64,000 bases of DNA from assembly GCF_018343665.1 (NCBI RefSeq), contig NZ_JAGYPM010000003.1:1-64000 (forward strand). Direction: 5' to 3'. Position numbers and translations under genes: made by a program. Origin of the DNA: Cytobacillus citreus (lineage in GTDB: Bacteria > Bacillota > Bacilli > Bacillales > Cytobacillaceae). Below are positions 8,000 through 15,947 of this stretch, piece after piece (position 1 is the first letter of the stretch; every line of letters begins with the position of its first letter). The notes below the pieces were generated by a model. It was not told the origin of the DNA. It saw only the letters and a list, made by a program, of their open reading frames with translations, and searched no databases.

Positions 8000-8437
8000 T
8001 TAATTAAAAACTAGATGCTTCTGCCCGAAATAGTTCATTACTGTATAAAATCCTGTTCCAATAAAAACGGCTAGATTTTCATTAGAAAGGAAGAGGTAAC
8101 TAAAGAAAGAGAGATCGGATATGATTTCTGCTGCAATGTGACTAACTGTGAATGAAATGAAGTAACAAACAAGAATGACTGTGATAAATCGCGGTAAGCT
8201 TTTTGTTATTTTCGAGTTACTTTGGAAGGTAAAGCTTCGGTTCAAGAAATAGCTTACAACCGCACCAGCACTATTTCCAAAAAATGTTGATAGCCAATAT
8301 GATAACCCAGTTACATTTAATAGAAAAAGCATAAGTGAAATACCTGTCAATGTATTCATGATTCCAACGAGCAAAAAACGAATAAAAGAATTAGTTCGTT
8401 TCAGATAGTTTTCCAAAATCAGCGTTAAAGAGTTCAT
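8000..8437 (-). CDS. GtrA-family membrane protein (lipid-linked sugar flippase candidate)
   Basis: This 145-residue protein with four membrane helices is of the GtrA/GtcA family, thought to move undecaprenyl-phosphate sugars across the membrane. It reads FIRFLLVGIMNTLTG at the first helix and SYFLNRSFTF in the middle loop, both family hallmarks. The start is ATG 8437, about 8 nt after GGAGG; upstream ATGs at 8443 and 8455 fit worse. It overlaps the end of the GT2 gene by 47 nt. With the GT2 and the YkoS-like GT-C protein it completes a three-component glycosylation system. Confidence 0.88.
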   Translation of the reverse strand: MNSLTLILENYLKRTNSFIRFLLVGIMNTLTGISLMLFLLNVTGLSYWLSTFFGNSAGAVVSYFLNRSFTFQSNSKITKSLPRFITVILVCYFISFTVSHIAAEIISDLSFFSYLFLSNENLAVFIGTGFYTVMNYFGQKHLVFN

Positions 8438-9428
8438 TTTCATTCCCTCCGTCATTTATGATATGTCGGGGTATCGGCATGTTAAATGTATCTATATCAA
8501 TCATAAATTTCGGCCTGCGCTTCGTCTCACTATATATTTTACCTATATATTCCCCAATTAATCCTATCGCGATCAGCTGAAGCCCTCCTATTAGCCAGAT
8601 GGATGTAATTAAGGAGGTCCAGCCCATTTCTGTATGTCCAAAAAACTTTAATCCTAAAAAATATGCTCCGAACAAGAAACTAATACAGAATGACATAAAC
8701 CCAATGACCATTACCAATCGAATAGGAGTGATAGAAAAAGAAGTAATGCCTTCAAAAGAGAATGCAAGCATCTTTTTTAATGGATATTTCGTTTCCCCTG
8801 CCAGCCTTGGCTTTCTGTCATAGTAAATAGTTGTTGATCTAAGTCCCAAAAGGGGAATAATACCACGCAGAAACAGATTTACCTCTTTAAAGCGACTGAG
8901 TTCATCAAGTGCCCTCTTGCTCATTAAACGAAAATCGGCGTGATTATAAATGAGATCCACGCCCATTTTTTTCATTAAATTGTAAAAGCCTTGGGCAGTA
9001 TTCCTTTTGAAAAAAGTATCGGTATCCCTTCTGCGTCTGGCACCATAGACAATGTCATTTCCTTCATGAAATTTTATAAGAAACTCTCGAATTGCGTGTA
9101 TATCATCTTGAAGATCAGCATCAATGGAAATCACACAGTCCGATGCTTTTCTAGCGGTCATAAGTCCTGCAAGAAGTGCATTCTGATGTCCTACATTTCT
9201 TGATAGCTTCAGTCCCCGAATCATCTCATTTATTAAGCTACTTTTGTAAATGATCTGCCAAGTTTGATCCTTGCTTCCGTCATCCACGAACAAGATTTTA
9301 CTTTTTTCCGATATAAGTTCCTCCTTCACCATTTCTCCTAGAAAGCTGCTTAGCTGTAAAATGGTATCTGGAAGAACCTCTTCTTCGTTGTAACAAGGAA
9401 TGACGATTGTAAGCACTGGATTTTTCAT
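8391..9428 (-). CDS. Undecaprenyl-phosphate sugar transferase, GT2 (YkoT/CsbB-like)
   Basis: This membrane-anchored family 2 glycosyltransferase is of the DPM1/GtrB type. It transfers a sugar from a nucleotide donor onto undecaprenyl phosphate on the cytosolic side. It opens VLTIVIPCYNEEEVL, carries FVDDGSKDQT and the catalytic IDADLQDD (DxD), and has two C-terminal membrane helices (residues about 235-260 and 270-295) followed by IGEYIGKIY. The length of 345 is normal. The site AGGAGGAAACAAA precedes ATG 9428. It lies 18 bp after the YkoS-like gene and overlaps the GtrA gene. The sugar cannot be told from sequence; GlcNAc is the known sugar for CsbB. Confidence 0.88.
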   Translation of the reverse strand: MKNPVLTIVIPCYNEEEVLPDTILQLSSFLGEMVKEELISEKSKILFVDDGSKDQTWQIIYKSSLINEMIRGLKLSRNVGHQNALLAGLMTARKASDCVISIDADLQDDIHAIREFLIKFHEGNDIVYGARRRRDTDTFFKRNTAQGFYNLMKKMGVDLIYNHADFRLMSKRALDELSRFKEVNLFLRGIIPLLGLRSTTIYYDRKPRLAGETKYPLKKMLAFSFEGITSFSITPIRLVMVIGFMSFCISFLFGAYFLGLKFFGHTEMGWTSLITSIWLIGGLQLIAIGLIGEYIGKIYSETKRRPKFMIDIDTFNMPIPRHIINDGGNENELFNADFGKLSETN

Positions 9429-9446
9429 TTTGTTTCCTCCTGGCAG

Positions 9447-11126
9447 TTAAATGGCTTTATATAGGTAGATTTTCCATGCAGAGCTTTTTGATTCAAAAAT
9501 TTTTTCTAAATTCAAACCGTTGTCAGATGCATTATCAATAGGGATGGCTGAGAAAATATGTGTGCCTCCCATTTCCTTAAATGGAGCCATATTAAGTTCA
9601 AGGTTCTTCAGCCGCTTTTTTGAATGTTTCTTAAACATATAGCGTTTACCCAGCTCTTTCGTAAAGATATAGCATCTCCCGCCCCATTCATCAAAATAGG
9701 TTCGAATCGTTTTATTTTTTGCAAGTTCTTTCTGGATAATTCTTCTAAACTGATATTTATAGCTTAATGGATAAAAATTATTATAGGTGTCGAGGGTGTA
9801 GAATCCGTTATATTGTGCAATTGCAGGATGGATACCAATGCTTGCAACTCGATATTCCTCTTGAGGGATGCCTATAAATTCTTTAATATCATTAAATTGC
9901 TCCTCAGCAAAAAATTGTCTAACTGTTGGTTTATTTTGAAATAATATCTCTTCATTGGTTAATGAAACAACGAAAATCTGTGCAGCAATAAAGACTGGAA
10001 CAGCCCACGTCCATTTTATTTTCAGCAGTATTTTTAAAGAAATGGCAAACAAAACATAAATGACTAGCGGTCTTAAAAAATGGTAGCGGGCAAAATTGAA
10101 TGTATTCATAAAGTGAAAACGTTCTGTTAATGGCAGCCAGCCTTTATAAAACCAAAATCCATACCATGCAGATAAAACGAAATTAAGAAAAAAAAGAAAA
10201 ACAAACTCCTTTTCTTCCTTCCACAACCCTTTTCTAATAACGATGAAAAATGCCATCAGCATAACTGGCAGGATAATAATAGAATGTATTGTTGCAGCAT
10301 GATGGTGGCCAAAAATATAATTTTTGAAGGTTAGCCGGATACAATGCCAAAAAGACAATCTTGCGTGAATATATTCATCTCTGCTGTTTGGCTCATCATC
10401 AAACAAGAAGGAATAAACAAGACGATATTCTACGATAAAATAAATAATGGTCATATAGGCTATGGATAAAAGGAAGCGCCAATTCAACCCTTTCCGTCTT
10501 ATTACATCAGATAACCAAAAAAGTCCCATTGCACTTAAGAAAAAGAAAAAACCTAATACGATACTTGAATAAAACGGTAGAAGAGTTAGCACAACATAGC
10601 TTTTCCACATACTTTCTCCCTTTCGGATATTCAAGAACGCCCATAATGCTAAAGGCATTCCAAGTGTGCTTAACATACCTGAAGGCCAAAACGGAGTAAA
10701 TGCAAATGCAAGCGAGGTCCCAATATTAATAGCTATTGTCTCCCATCCTCTTCCTTTAAGAAAATGAGTTTTCAATAGTAAATACATCCCTGAAAAAGCA
10801 ACGAATCTTGTTATCGTCTGGCTTAATGCATATGCAACCATTGTTGGTAACAAAGCATACAGCCAAACGATTAAGCTGTATTCCGTCCCAAATGCATTAC
10901 GAGATAAATATCCATTAATCACCTGCGGGATCCTTGCATAAACAGAACCGGTTAATTGATCGCTTTCCGAAAGAACCTTATACCACGCAAGATTGGAATC
11001 TAAATTATCATGAACACGTATATGTGCATCCTCCCCTAAAATAAAGAGCGGGGATAAAAATATTGCTATTGCGAGCAAGGCAAATATAAGTAATCTTTGC
11101 TCGACTTTATTTTTTTGTGTCAGCAA
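9447..11126 (-). CDS. YkoS-like multi-span membrane protein (GT-C fold, DUF6044)
   Basis: This 559-residue protein has about 11-12 membrane segments and a C-terminal soluble part (residues about 400-550) with WGGRCYIF and LNMAPFKEMGG. It resembles B. subtilis YkoS and, more distantly, YfhO. These act outside the membrane as the polymer-specific transferase of three-component glycosylation systems. A conserved acidic pair early on (GEDAHIRVHDNLD) is typical of GT-C catalytic loops. The probable start is TTG at 11126, with GGGGTG 6 nt upstream. It is first in an operon with the GT2 and GtrA genes. The acceptor (teichoic acid or another wall polymer) is inferred from known relatives. Confidence 0.8.
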   Translation of the reverse strand: MLTQKNKVEQRLLIFALLAIAIFLSPLFILGEDAHIRVHDNLDSNLAWYKVLSESDQLTGSVYARIPQVINGYLSRNAFGTEYSLIVWLYALLPTMVAYALSQTITRFVAFSGMYLLLKTHFLKGRGWETIAINIGTSLAFAFTPFWPSGMLSTLGMPLALWAFLNIRKGESMWKSYVVLTLLPFYSSIVLGFFFFLSAMGLFWLSDVIRRKGLNWRFLLSIAYMTIIYFIVEYRLVYSFLFDDEPNSRDEYIHARLSFWHCIRLTFKNYIFGHHHAATIHSIIILPVMLMAFFIVIRKGLWKEEKEFVFLFFLNFVLSAWYGFWFYKGWLPLTERFHFMNTFNFARYHFLRPLVIYVLFAISLKILLKIKWTWAVPVFIAAQIFVVSLTNEEILFQNKPTVRQFFAEEQFNDIKEFIGIPQEEYRVASIGIHPAIAQYNGFYTLDTYNNFYPLSYKYQFRRIIQKELAKNKTIRTYFDEWGGRCYIFTKELGKRYMFKKHSKKRLKNLELNMAPFKEMGGTHIFSAIPIDNASDNGLNLEKIFESKSSAWKIYLYKAI

Positions 11127-11224
11127 TCATTACACCCCATGAAATTAATTCTTAAAACACTTTCTGTCTTAAGATGCTCGGGGGGAAAGAAAAATATTCC
11201 TGCATCCCATTTATGTTAAACAAC

Positions 11225-11693
11225 CTATTTTCCAATCTTTAAATTGGGGTCCTTACTATCCATAGATATCGATTGACTCTTATAACCATCCGGGTGCCTC
11301 AAATGCCATTCCCAAGCATCCTTAATCATTTGATTAATACATTTCTTTGGCTTCCAACCTAATATTTTTTTTGCTTTGTCCGCAGAAGCTACCAACTCTG
11401 CAGGATCACCTTGCCTTCTATTCCCTATAATCACATGAAAATTTTTCCTGGTTACCTCCACTGCTGTATTTATTACTTCTCTAACTGAATATCCAATTTT
11501 GTTGCCTAAATTAAAGACATTACTTTTACCCCCACCTTGTAAATAGCGAAGTGCAAGCAAATGAGCTTCTGCCAAATCCTCTACATGAACATAGTCACGT
11601 ATCTATTACAATTACCTCTAAACCTTGCTTCAGCAGAAAATAGACAGTATGTGACCCTATATAACCTGCCCCGCCTGTTACTAAAATCGCCAT
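11225..11693 (-). pseudogene. galE: UDP-glucose 4-epimerase with large internal deletion
   Basis: Reading from ATG 11693 (GGGGTG upstream), the N-terminus is an intact Rossmann start, [16 protein letters not shown]...EVIVID. After about 27 residues it hits a TGA. Immediately after, in another frame, the C-terminal third resumes as [20 protein letters not shown] and runs to the normal end (ILGWKPK...WEWHLRHPDGY). About 180-190 residues that carry the catalytic SxnYxxxK are missing. The junction is near 11600. The gene is therefore non-functional. It sits just upstream of the glycosylation operon and may once have supplied UDP-galactose. Confidence 0.85.
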
Positions 11694-11818
11694 TTAATCA
11701 CCCCGCATCATATCTTGTAACTCATTTTTCTATATGCAGAGATATCGGCCAGTATCACTAGCTTTATGAAACTCTTTTCTTAAGAGACCGGAGTCAGCAA
11801 TTCGGCAATTTAATCCAT

Positions 11819-11846
11819 AGAAAAAAGCCAAGCAAGATGCTTGACT
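11819..11846 (-). terminator. Rho-independent terminator after the DUF2512 gene
   Basis: On the minus strand GTCAAGCA pairs with TGCTTGGC (one G-T pair) and is followed by T6. Confidence 0.75.
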
Positions 11847-11872
11847 TTCCTGATTCTTGTTCAAATAGCTTT

Positions 11873-12331
11873 TCACTTATTATATTCATCATCCATCTTT
11901 TTCAAGTCTGTTTGATTAGGTGTCAGTTCTTCTGAAGCTTCGGTCTGAAATTGCACTTTTAAAGGGTTAATCGTGCTAATTTGTGTATTATTAATAACCT
12001 GATTGGTCATATATTTGTGAAAGAAGAATTCGAAAATTGCAATGCCTACTGATGCGATAAGTGACCTCATAAACAAATTATTAGCAAAGGTTAGACTATA
12101 GATCATGAGCCATATGATAAATATGGACATTACAAAATCTGCTAAGGTTGCAACAAAGTTATATGTTCGCGGCAAAATGAGCAAGTCTCCTATAGTATAG
12201 GAAACAAAGACTAAACCAAAAGAAATAAAGAACACCCCCCAAAAGGTCATTCCGTAATATACACCGAGAATAATATATAAAAGGACAAAACATGAAATAA
12301 ACTTTATGGCCAATGCTTTAACATGCTTCAT
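11873..12331 (-). CDS. YndM-like DUF2512 membrane protein
   Basis: This 152-residue protein has four membrane helices, starting MKHVKALAIKFISCF and containing GDLLILPRTYNFVATLADF, typical of the DUF2512/YndM family of Bacillus. The function is unknown; members are often sporulation-associated. The start is ATG 12331 with AAAGGAGATGATAAT upstream, which rejects the longer frame to 12382. The C-terminal 35 residues are hydrophilic. It lies 40 bp after a small dimeric-barrel-like gene on the same strand, and has its own terminator. Confidence 0.8.
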   Translation of the reverse strand: MKHVKALAIKFISCFVLLYIILGVYYGMTFWGVFFISFGLVFVSYTIGDLLILPRTYNFVATLADFVMSIFIIWLMIYSLTFANNLFMRSLIASVGIAIFEFFFHKYMTNQVINNTQISTINPLKVQFQTEASEELTPNQTDLKKMDDEYNK

Positions 12332-12371
12332 ATTATCATCTCCTTTTATTTTATTTTGCTTTTTTATTTTC

Positions 12372-12686
12372 TTATTTATCATTCATTGATCGATATAATT
12401 GCGTATGTATGCTTCCTTGTACAATATTTTCAAGAAAAAATTCACCAATTAATTTCACATATTCATCATCATCAAACATTCTTTTGTTCTGCAGCTCCAT
12501 TTCTGCAAGTCCATCATAAGTTGAAATTAATGCGTATGTATGGTCCTTCCCCGTAATGGGTGTCAAAATATCTACCCTATGATTATAATTTTCATTTCTA
12601 AACTTCTTAATATCTTGTAAGTTTTCTATTCCTTCTTTAAATTTATCCTGTTTAATCTCAAAGGTTTGATAAACAATAACTGACAT
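12372..12686 (-). CDS. Small protein, probable dimeric alpha/beta-barrel
   Basis: This 104-residue soluble protein opens MSVIVYQTFEIKQDKF and shows a central HTYALISTYDGLAEME. The alternation of strands and helices is like the antibiotic-biosynthesis-monooxygenase/NIPSNAP ferredoxin-like fold. I do not recognise the precise family. Its start is ATG 12686, 6 nt after GGGAGGG. It may be co-transcribed with the DUF2512 gene 40 bp downstream. No catalytic residues can be named. Confidence 0.6.
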   Translation of the reverse strand: MSVIVYQTFEIKQDKFKEGIENLQDIKKFRNENYNHRVDILTPITGKDHTYALISTYDGLAEMELQNKRMFDDDEYVKLIGEFFLENIVQGSIHTQLYRSMNDK

Positions 12687-12964
12687 CTTCTGCCCTCCCA
12701 AACGATACACATTTTTTGTTTTATTATTTGCTAGAAAAGCCTAATTATTCATGATCATTCCTTTTTCAATTTTAAGGATTATTATTTTTCGCCTGTTATA
12801 CATAAAACAAAAGGCGAGCTAAACATGCTCTCGTGAATTAATAACGTAAAACCCTTCTTTTTTATTCTTGCTTCCTTGAATCTGTCCCAAAAAGATGTCG
12901 TACAAGCCCTCCCTAAAGAATAGAATTGTACAAGTATTTAAATGTAAAACAGGGAGTTGTTTTT

Positions 12965-13594
12965 ATGGATTTATTCTTTAGTTTTATTTTTCTAGGTTTG
13001 TCTTTAGCTGCACCGATTGGACCTGTAAATGCTGCCCAATTGGATAAAGGTATTAAAAGCGGTTTTTTTCACGCTTGGCTAGTAGGATTAGGGGCTATGG
13101 CTGCAGATGTTATCTATATGATTACAGTCTTTCTCGGATTCGTGAATTTTCTGGAGATTTCTTTCATAAAGGTCTTTCTTTGGTCGTTTGGATTTTTCGT
13201 ACTCGTATACACAGGGATAGAAAGTATCATAAGTGCCAATAAATTGATTTCATTTACAAGAAAAAGCGAAGAAGCTGCAATAAAATCATTTTTTTCTGGC
13301 TTCCTGCTTTCCATTTCAAATCCATTGACAATTCTATTCTGGCTAGGCATTTATGGTTCTGTTCTTGCCAAAACGGTTTCAGAATATAATCCATCGCAGG
13401 TTATGATTTATAGTACAGCGATAATTATCGGACTTCTGCTTTGGGATATCACTATGGCAGTTGTTGCTAGCAGCTTTAGAAGATTTTTAACAGGAAAAAT
13501 CCTGGCTGTTATCTCAATCATTTCAGGTTTATCCTTAATCGGGTTCGGCATTTATTTTGGTTACCAGGCTATTTTATTGCTGTTTTTTACATAA
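12965..13594 (+). CDS. LysE-family amino acid exporter
   Basis: This 209-residue inner-membrane exporter has six predicted helices. It opens MDLFFSFIFLGLSLAAPIGPVNAAQLDKG, where APIGPVN is the family's first-helix motif. SNPLTILFWLGIY after the central loop matches the second half. The start is ATG 12965, with GGGAG 9-10 nt upstream; the frame reaches back to 12926 but without a site. It stands alone, convergent with the amino-acid permease gene. The substrate is not determinable: LysE relatives export basic or neutral amino acids or homoserine lactones. Confidence 0.85.
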   Translation: MDLFFSFIFLGLSLAAPIGPVNAAQLDKGIKSGFFHAWLVGLGAMAADVIYMITVFLGFVNFLEISFIKVFLWSFGFFVLVYTGIESIISANKLISFTRKSEEAAIKSFFSGFLLSISNPLTILFWLGIYGSVLAKTVSEYNPSQVMIYSTAIIIGLLLWDITMAVVASSFRRFLTGKILAVISIISGLSLIGFGIYFGYQAILLLFFT

Positions 13595-13595
13595 A

Positions 13596-13622
13596 AAAAC
13601 TCCACTTCAATAACATGTTGAG
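13596..13622. terminator. Weak hairpin between convergent genes
   Basis: AACTC (followed by a pocket with the AACATGTT palindrome) pairs with GAGTT. T7 on the minus strand follows. The stem is short, so the call is tentative. Confidence 0.35.
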
Positions 13623-14993
13623 TTATGCTTCCTGAGGGTTATATCCTCTATTTCTTTTCCTTTTTTTAATAATACTCATGATCAATAACACAATCACTAT
13701 TAGCCCGACAAACAATAAACTGACAAAAAACCCTGGTCGACTCGATTTTTGAAAAAGTGTTCCGCTTATAGCAAGCAAAATCAAAATCATTCCAATAAAT
13801 CGTTTTACATGATCAAACCTCGTTGCTTTTACAAGTTTTGGAAAATAAACAAGGATAAAAAGCCAATTGTATAATAACATTAGCCCTGCTGCTGTAGTAA
13901 TATATTCGTAAACACGATCTGGCATGAATAGAGCTAACACTACTGAAGTAATTAGCCCGCAAATTGTTAAACTAAGCGCAAAAGGAGGGACCTTTAGTTT
14001 ACCTTGTTTAGAAAAAATTTTTGGCGCATCTCCATCTTCTGATAAAGTGACAATCATGCTTGTTACAGCAAATAAGGATGCAGCCATTGTTGAAAAACCG
14101 GCTATAATAATTCCTCCATAAAAAACATGTGGAAAAAAATTAATGTCATATTTTTCGAGTGCAATGACAAAAGGACTTTCGTTTGTATGAAACTTATTTA
14201 ATGCTGCCAACCCTGTTGCTAAAGCTAGTGATATTAAGTAAATAGTTGTTAGCAACATTAGCATAACAGTTCCTGATTTCCGTACATCCTCTTTATTTTT
14301 TAGCCTTGTAGCTAATATTCCCATAATTTCAATCCCGCCAAAAGCATAAAATCCAAAGATAAGTGCTGACCATAATCCATATATCCCTTTTGGTAAAAAC
14401 TCTTTTTTATCAGTCGGAACATTGAAATCTTTTATGCTTCCACCATATAATCCGAATAAAACTGCGATTGCTAAAAAAATAAACATAATAATAGCTGCAA
14501 TTTTTATTACTGCAAAAACATTCTGGGCCTTTTCAAATCCCTTCGTTCCAATAACCACGACAATTACTCCAAGTACTGCGTAAATCATCGAAAAAATCCA
14601 CAGAGGGACATTCGGAAACCAAAAGCGAGTGAGCAGAGAAAGTGCAGTCAGCTGACTCCCTGAAATCAGCATTTCCGAAAACCAATACACCCAGCCGCTG
14701 CTAAAACCAGCCCAACGGCCATACGCTTTCTTCGCATATGATCGAAACGCACCCTTTTGCGGATCTTTGGCAGACATTTTTCCTAAGGCATCAAATACAA
14801 TATATGTACCCAAGGCAGCAACGACAAATGCGATTAGAATACCTGGACCTGTCATTCTTATCCCGATTCCAGATCCAACAAAATAACCTGTACCAATAAT
14901 GCATCCTACACCAATAAGTGACAGCTGCCACCATGCTAATTTTTTGTTACCCTTCTCATCGCCTTGACAAGCCGCCCGAGCAGGTATCTCCAT
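13623..14993 (-). CDS. Amino acid permease (APC superfamily)
   Basis: This 456-residue secondary transporter has 12 membrane helices. The first helix carries LSLIGVGCIIGTGYFVGSG, the glycine-rich unwound segment that binds the amino acid backbone. GFYAFGGIEIMG in helix 6 matches the second substrate-site segment. The length and C-terminal tail fit the Bacillus AapA/YbxG-type permeases. The start is ATG 14993, 7 nt after GGAGGG. It is monocistronic. Neither a T-box nor an operator was recognised upstream, so the substrate remains open. Confidence 0.85.
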   Translation of the reverse strand: MEIPARAACQGDEKGNKKLAWWQLSLIGVGCIIGTGYFVGSGIGIRMTGPGILIAFVVAALGTYIVFDALGKMSAKDPQKGAFRSYAKKAYGRWAGFSSGWVYWFSEMLISGSQLTALSLLTRFWFPNVPLWIFSMIYAVLGVIVVVIGTKGFEKAQNVFAVIKIAAIIMFIFLAIAVLFGLYGGSIKDFNVPTDKKEFLPKGIYGLWSALIFGFYAFGGIEIMGILATRLKNKEDVRKSGTVMLMLLTTIYLISLALATGLAALNKFHTNESPFVIALEKYDINFFPHVFYGGIIIAGFSTMAASLFAVTSMIVTLSEDGDAPKIFSKQGKLKVPPFALSLTICGLITSVVLALFMPDRVYEYITTAAGLMLLYNWLFILVYFPKLVKATRFDHVKRFIGMILILLAISGTLFQKSSRPGFFVSLLFVGLIVIVLLIMSIIKKRKRNRGYNPQEA

Positions 14994-15138
14994 AGAGAAT
15001 CCCTCCCATCCAATTCCAAATTATTATTAGCTTTGGGTAGTTAAATATGTATTGTTAGGCTCGTTCTAGAATAACGAATAATTACTATTTTCTCGTTTCA
15101 CAATAAATTCAATTGGACAAAAAAAGGAGGACATTTAA

Positions 15139-15282
15139 ATGAATCAAGAATGTTTTTATTGTCAGAATGAAACGGAAGAAAAAGATATTCATCATGTTAC
15201 TTTCCAGATTTCTGATATGGATAAGGATGAAGTATTATGCAGTGAATGATACCAAGAATGGCTACACGGGATAAAGGGTTAA
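15139..15282 (+). pseudogene. Small zinc-finger protein gene with in-frame TGA
   Basis: A GGAGG site precedes ATG 15139. The frame reads NQECFYCQNETEEKD, then VLCSE, TGA (15247-15249), then YQEWLHGIKG and TAA at 15280. With TGC in place of TGA it would be a 47-residue CxxC...CxxC protein, so the stop falls exactly on the fourth zinc-binding cysteine. A one-base nonsense change is the simplest reading. Read-through or a sequencing error are alternatives. Function unknown. Confidence 0.6.
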
Positions 15283-15341
15283 TTGATTTCAAAGCACATT
15301 CTTTTGCGAATGTTATAGAAATTCATCGTACTATAAAAAGG

Positions 15342-15370
15342 TTGTCAAAATTTAGAGTATGACTTATAAT
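15342..15370 (+). promoter_or_regulatory. Sigma-A type promoter of the B12-regulated nrd operon
   Basis: TTGTCA (15342-15347) and TATAAT (15365-15370) are separated by 17 nt. Transcription should begin near 15377, some 55 nt before the cobalamin riboswitch. Confidence 0.8.
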
Positions 15371-15429
15371 CATAAAAGTACATATATAGTGCTGTTTTTA
15401 CATCATCAACACAATATACAGTAACAAAC

Positions 15430-15605
15430 CAATGAATATGGTGTCGATTAAGACTTAATAGGGAATCTGGTGAGAATCCAGAACTGTCCCCGCAACTGTA
15501 AGTGCCATCGAAATAAGTAAATCCACTGTCTGTCAAGATGGGAAGGGCTTAGAGTAGGAAAAGGCACAAGTCAGGAGACCTGCCGTATTTATAGCGTGTT
15601 ATCTT
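15430..15605 (+). promoter_or_regulatory. Cobalamin (B12) riboswitch
   Basis: This is a class I adenosylcobalamin-type aptamer. Conserved blocks in order are TTAATAGGGAA (15456 on), CTGGTGAGAATCCAG, the CCCCGCAACTGTAAGTG core (15489 on) and the B12 box AAGTCAGGAGACCTGCC (15568-15584). A terminator hairpin follows at 15683-15715. It sits upstream of a class I ribonucleotide reductase, so coenzyme B12 should switch this B12-independent enzyme off. Confidence 0.95.
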
Positions 15606-15682
15606 CTTCGGGAGTTGGGAAGGTAGAACGAGGGTATTTTGATAGATATTTTATGATCTATGAATATATCAACGTTTTTAAA

Positions 15683-15715
15683 ACCCATCCTCTTTTTTGA
15701 GTGATGGATTTTTTA
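15683..15715 (+). terminator. Riboswitch terminator (expression platform)
   Basis: CCATC plus CTC (15685-15692) pair with GAG and GATGG (to 15707), followed by T6. It lies about 235 bp before the nrd alpha start and is probably the B12-dependent attenuator. Confidence 0.75.
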
Positions 15716-15947
15716 TTTAGATGCATATTATTCCTCTAAATCTACCCTTATATCCCCTCATACCTAGGAATCAGAAAATCCAACTTTAAGAAAAGAGGTA
15801 TGAAATGATCCCGTAATTTTCATCGAACGTATCCAGTACAATTCCAAGAAAACTTGTCTTAGCGCCTGGTATCAATCATAGAGGACTCAACTTCAGTGGA
15901 ACTTAATTATCTGTATTTAAAAACTCATTTAAAGGGGAACTTTTTTA
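15716..15947 (+). other. Nrd leader between attenuator and first gene
   Basis: This is 230 bp of untranslated leader. I see no open frame of use and no second known motif. The last part holds AAAGGGGAAC, the ribosome binding site for the alpha subunit gene. Confidence 0.5.

Noticed and set aside
15247..15249. Selenocysteine codon
   Set aside because: There is no convincing SECIS-like hairpin directly after the TGA and selenoproteins are rare in this group; a nonsense mutation is more likely.
15345..15536. 63-codon minus-strand frame
   Set aside because: It is antisense to the cobalamin riboswitch and promoter and has no start site.
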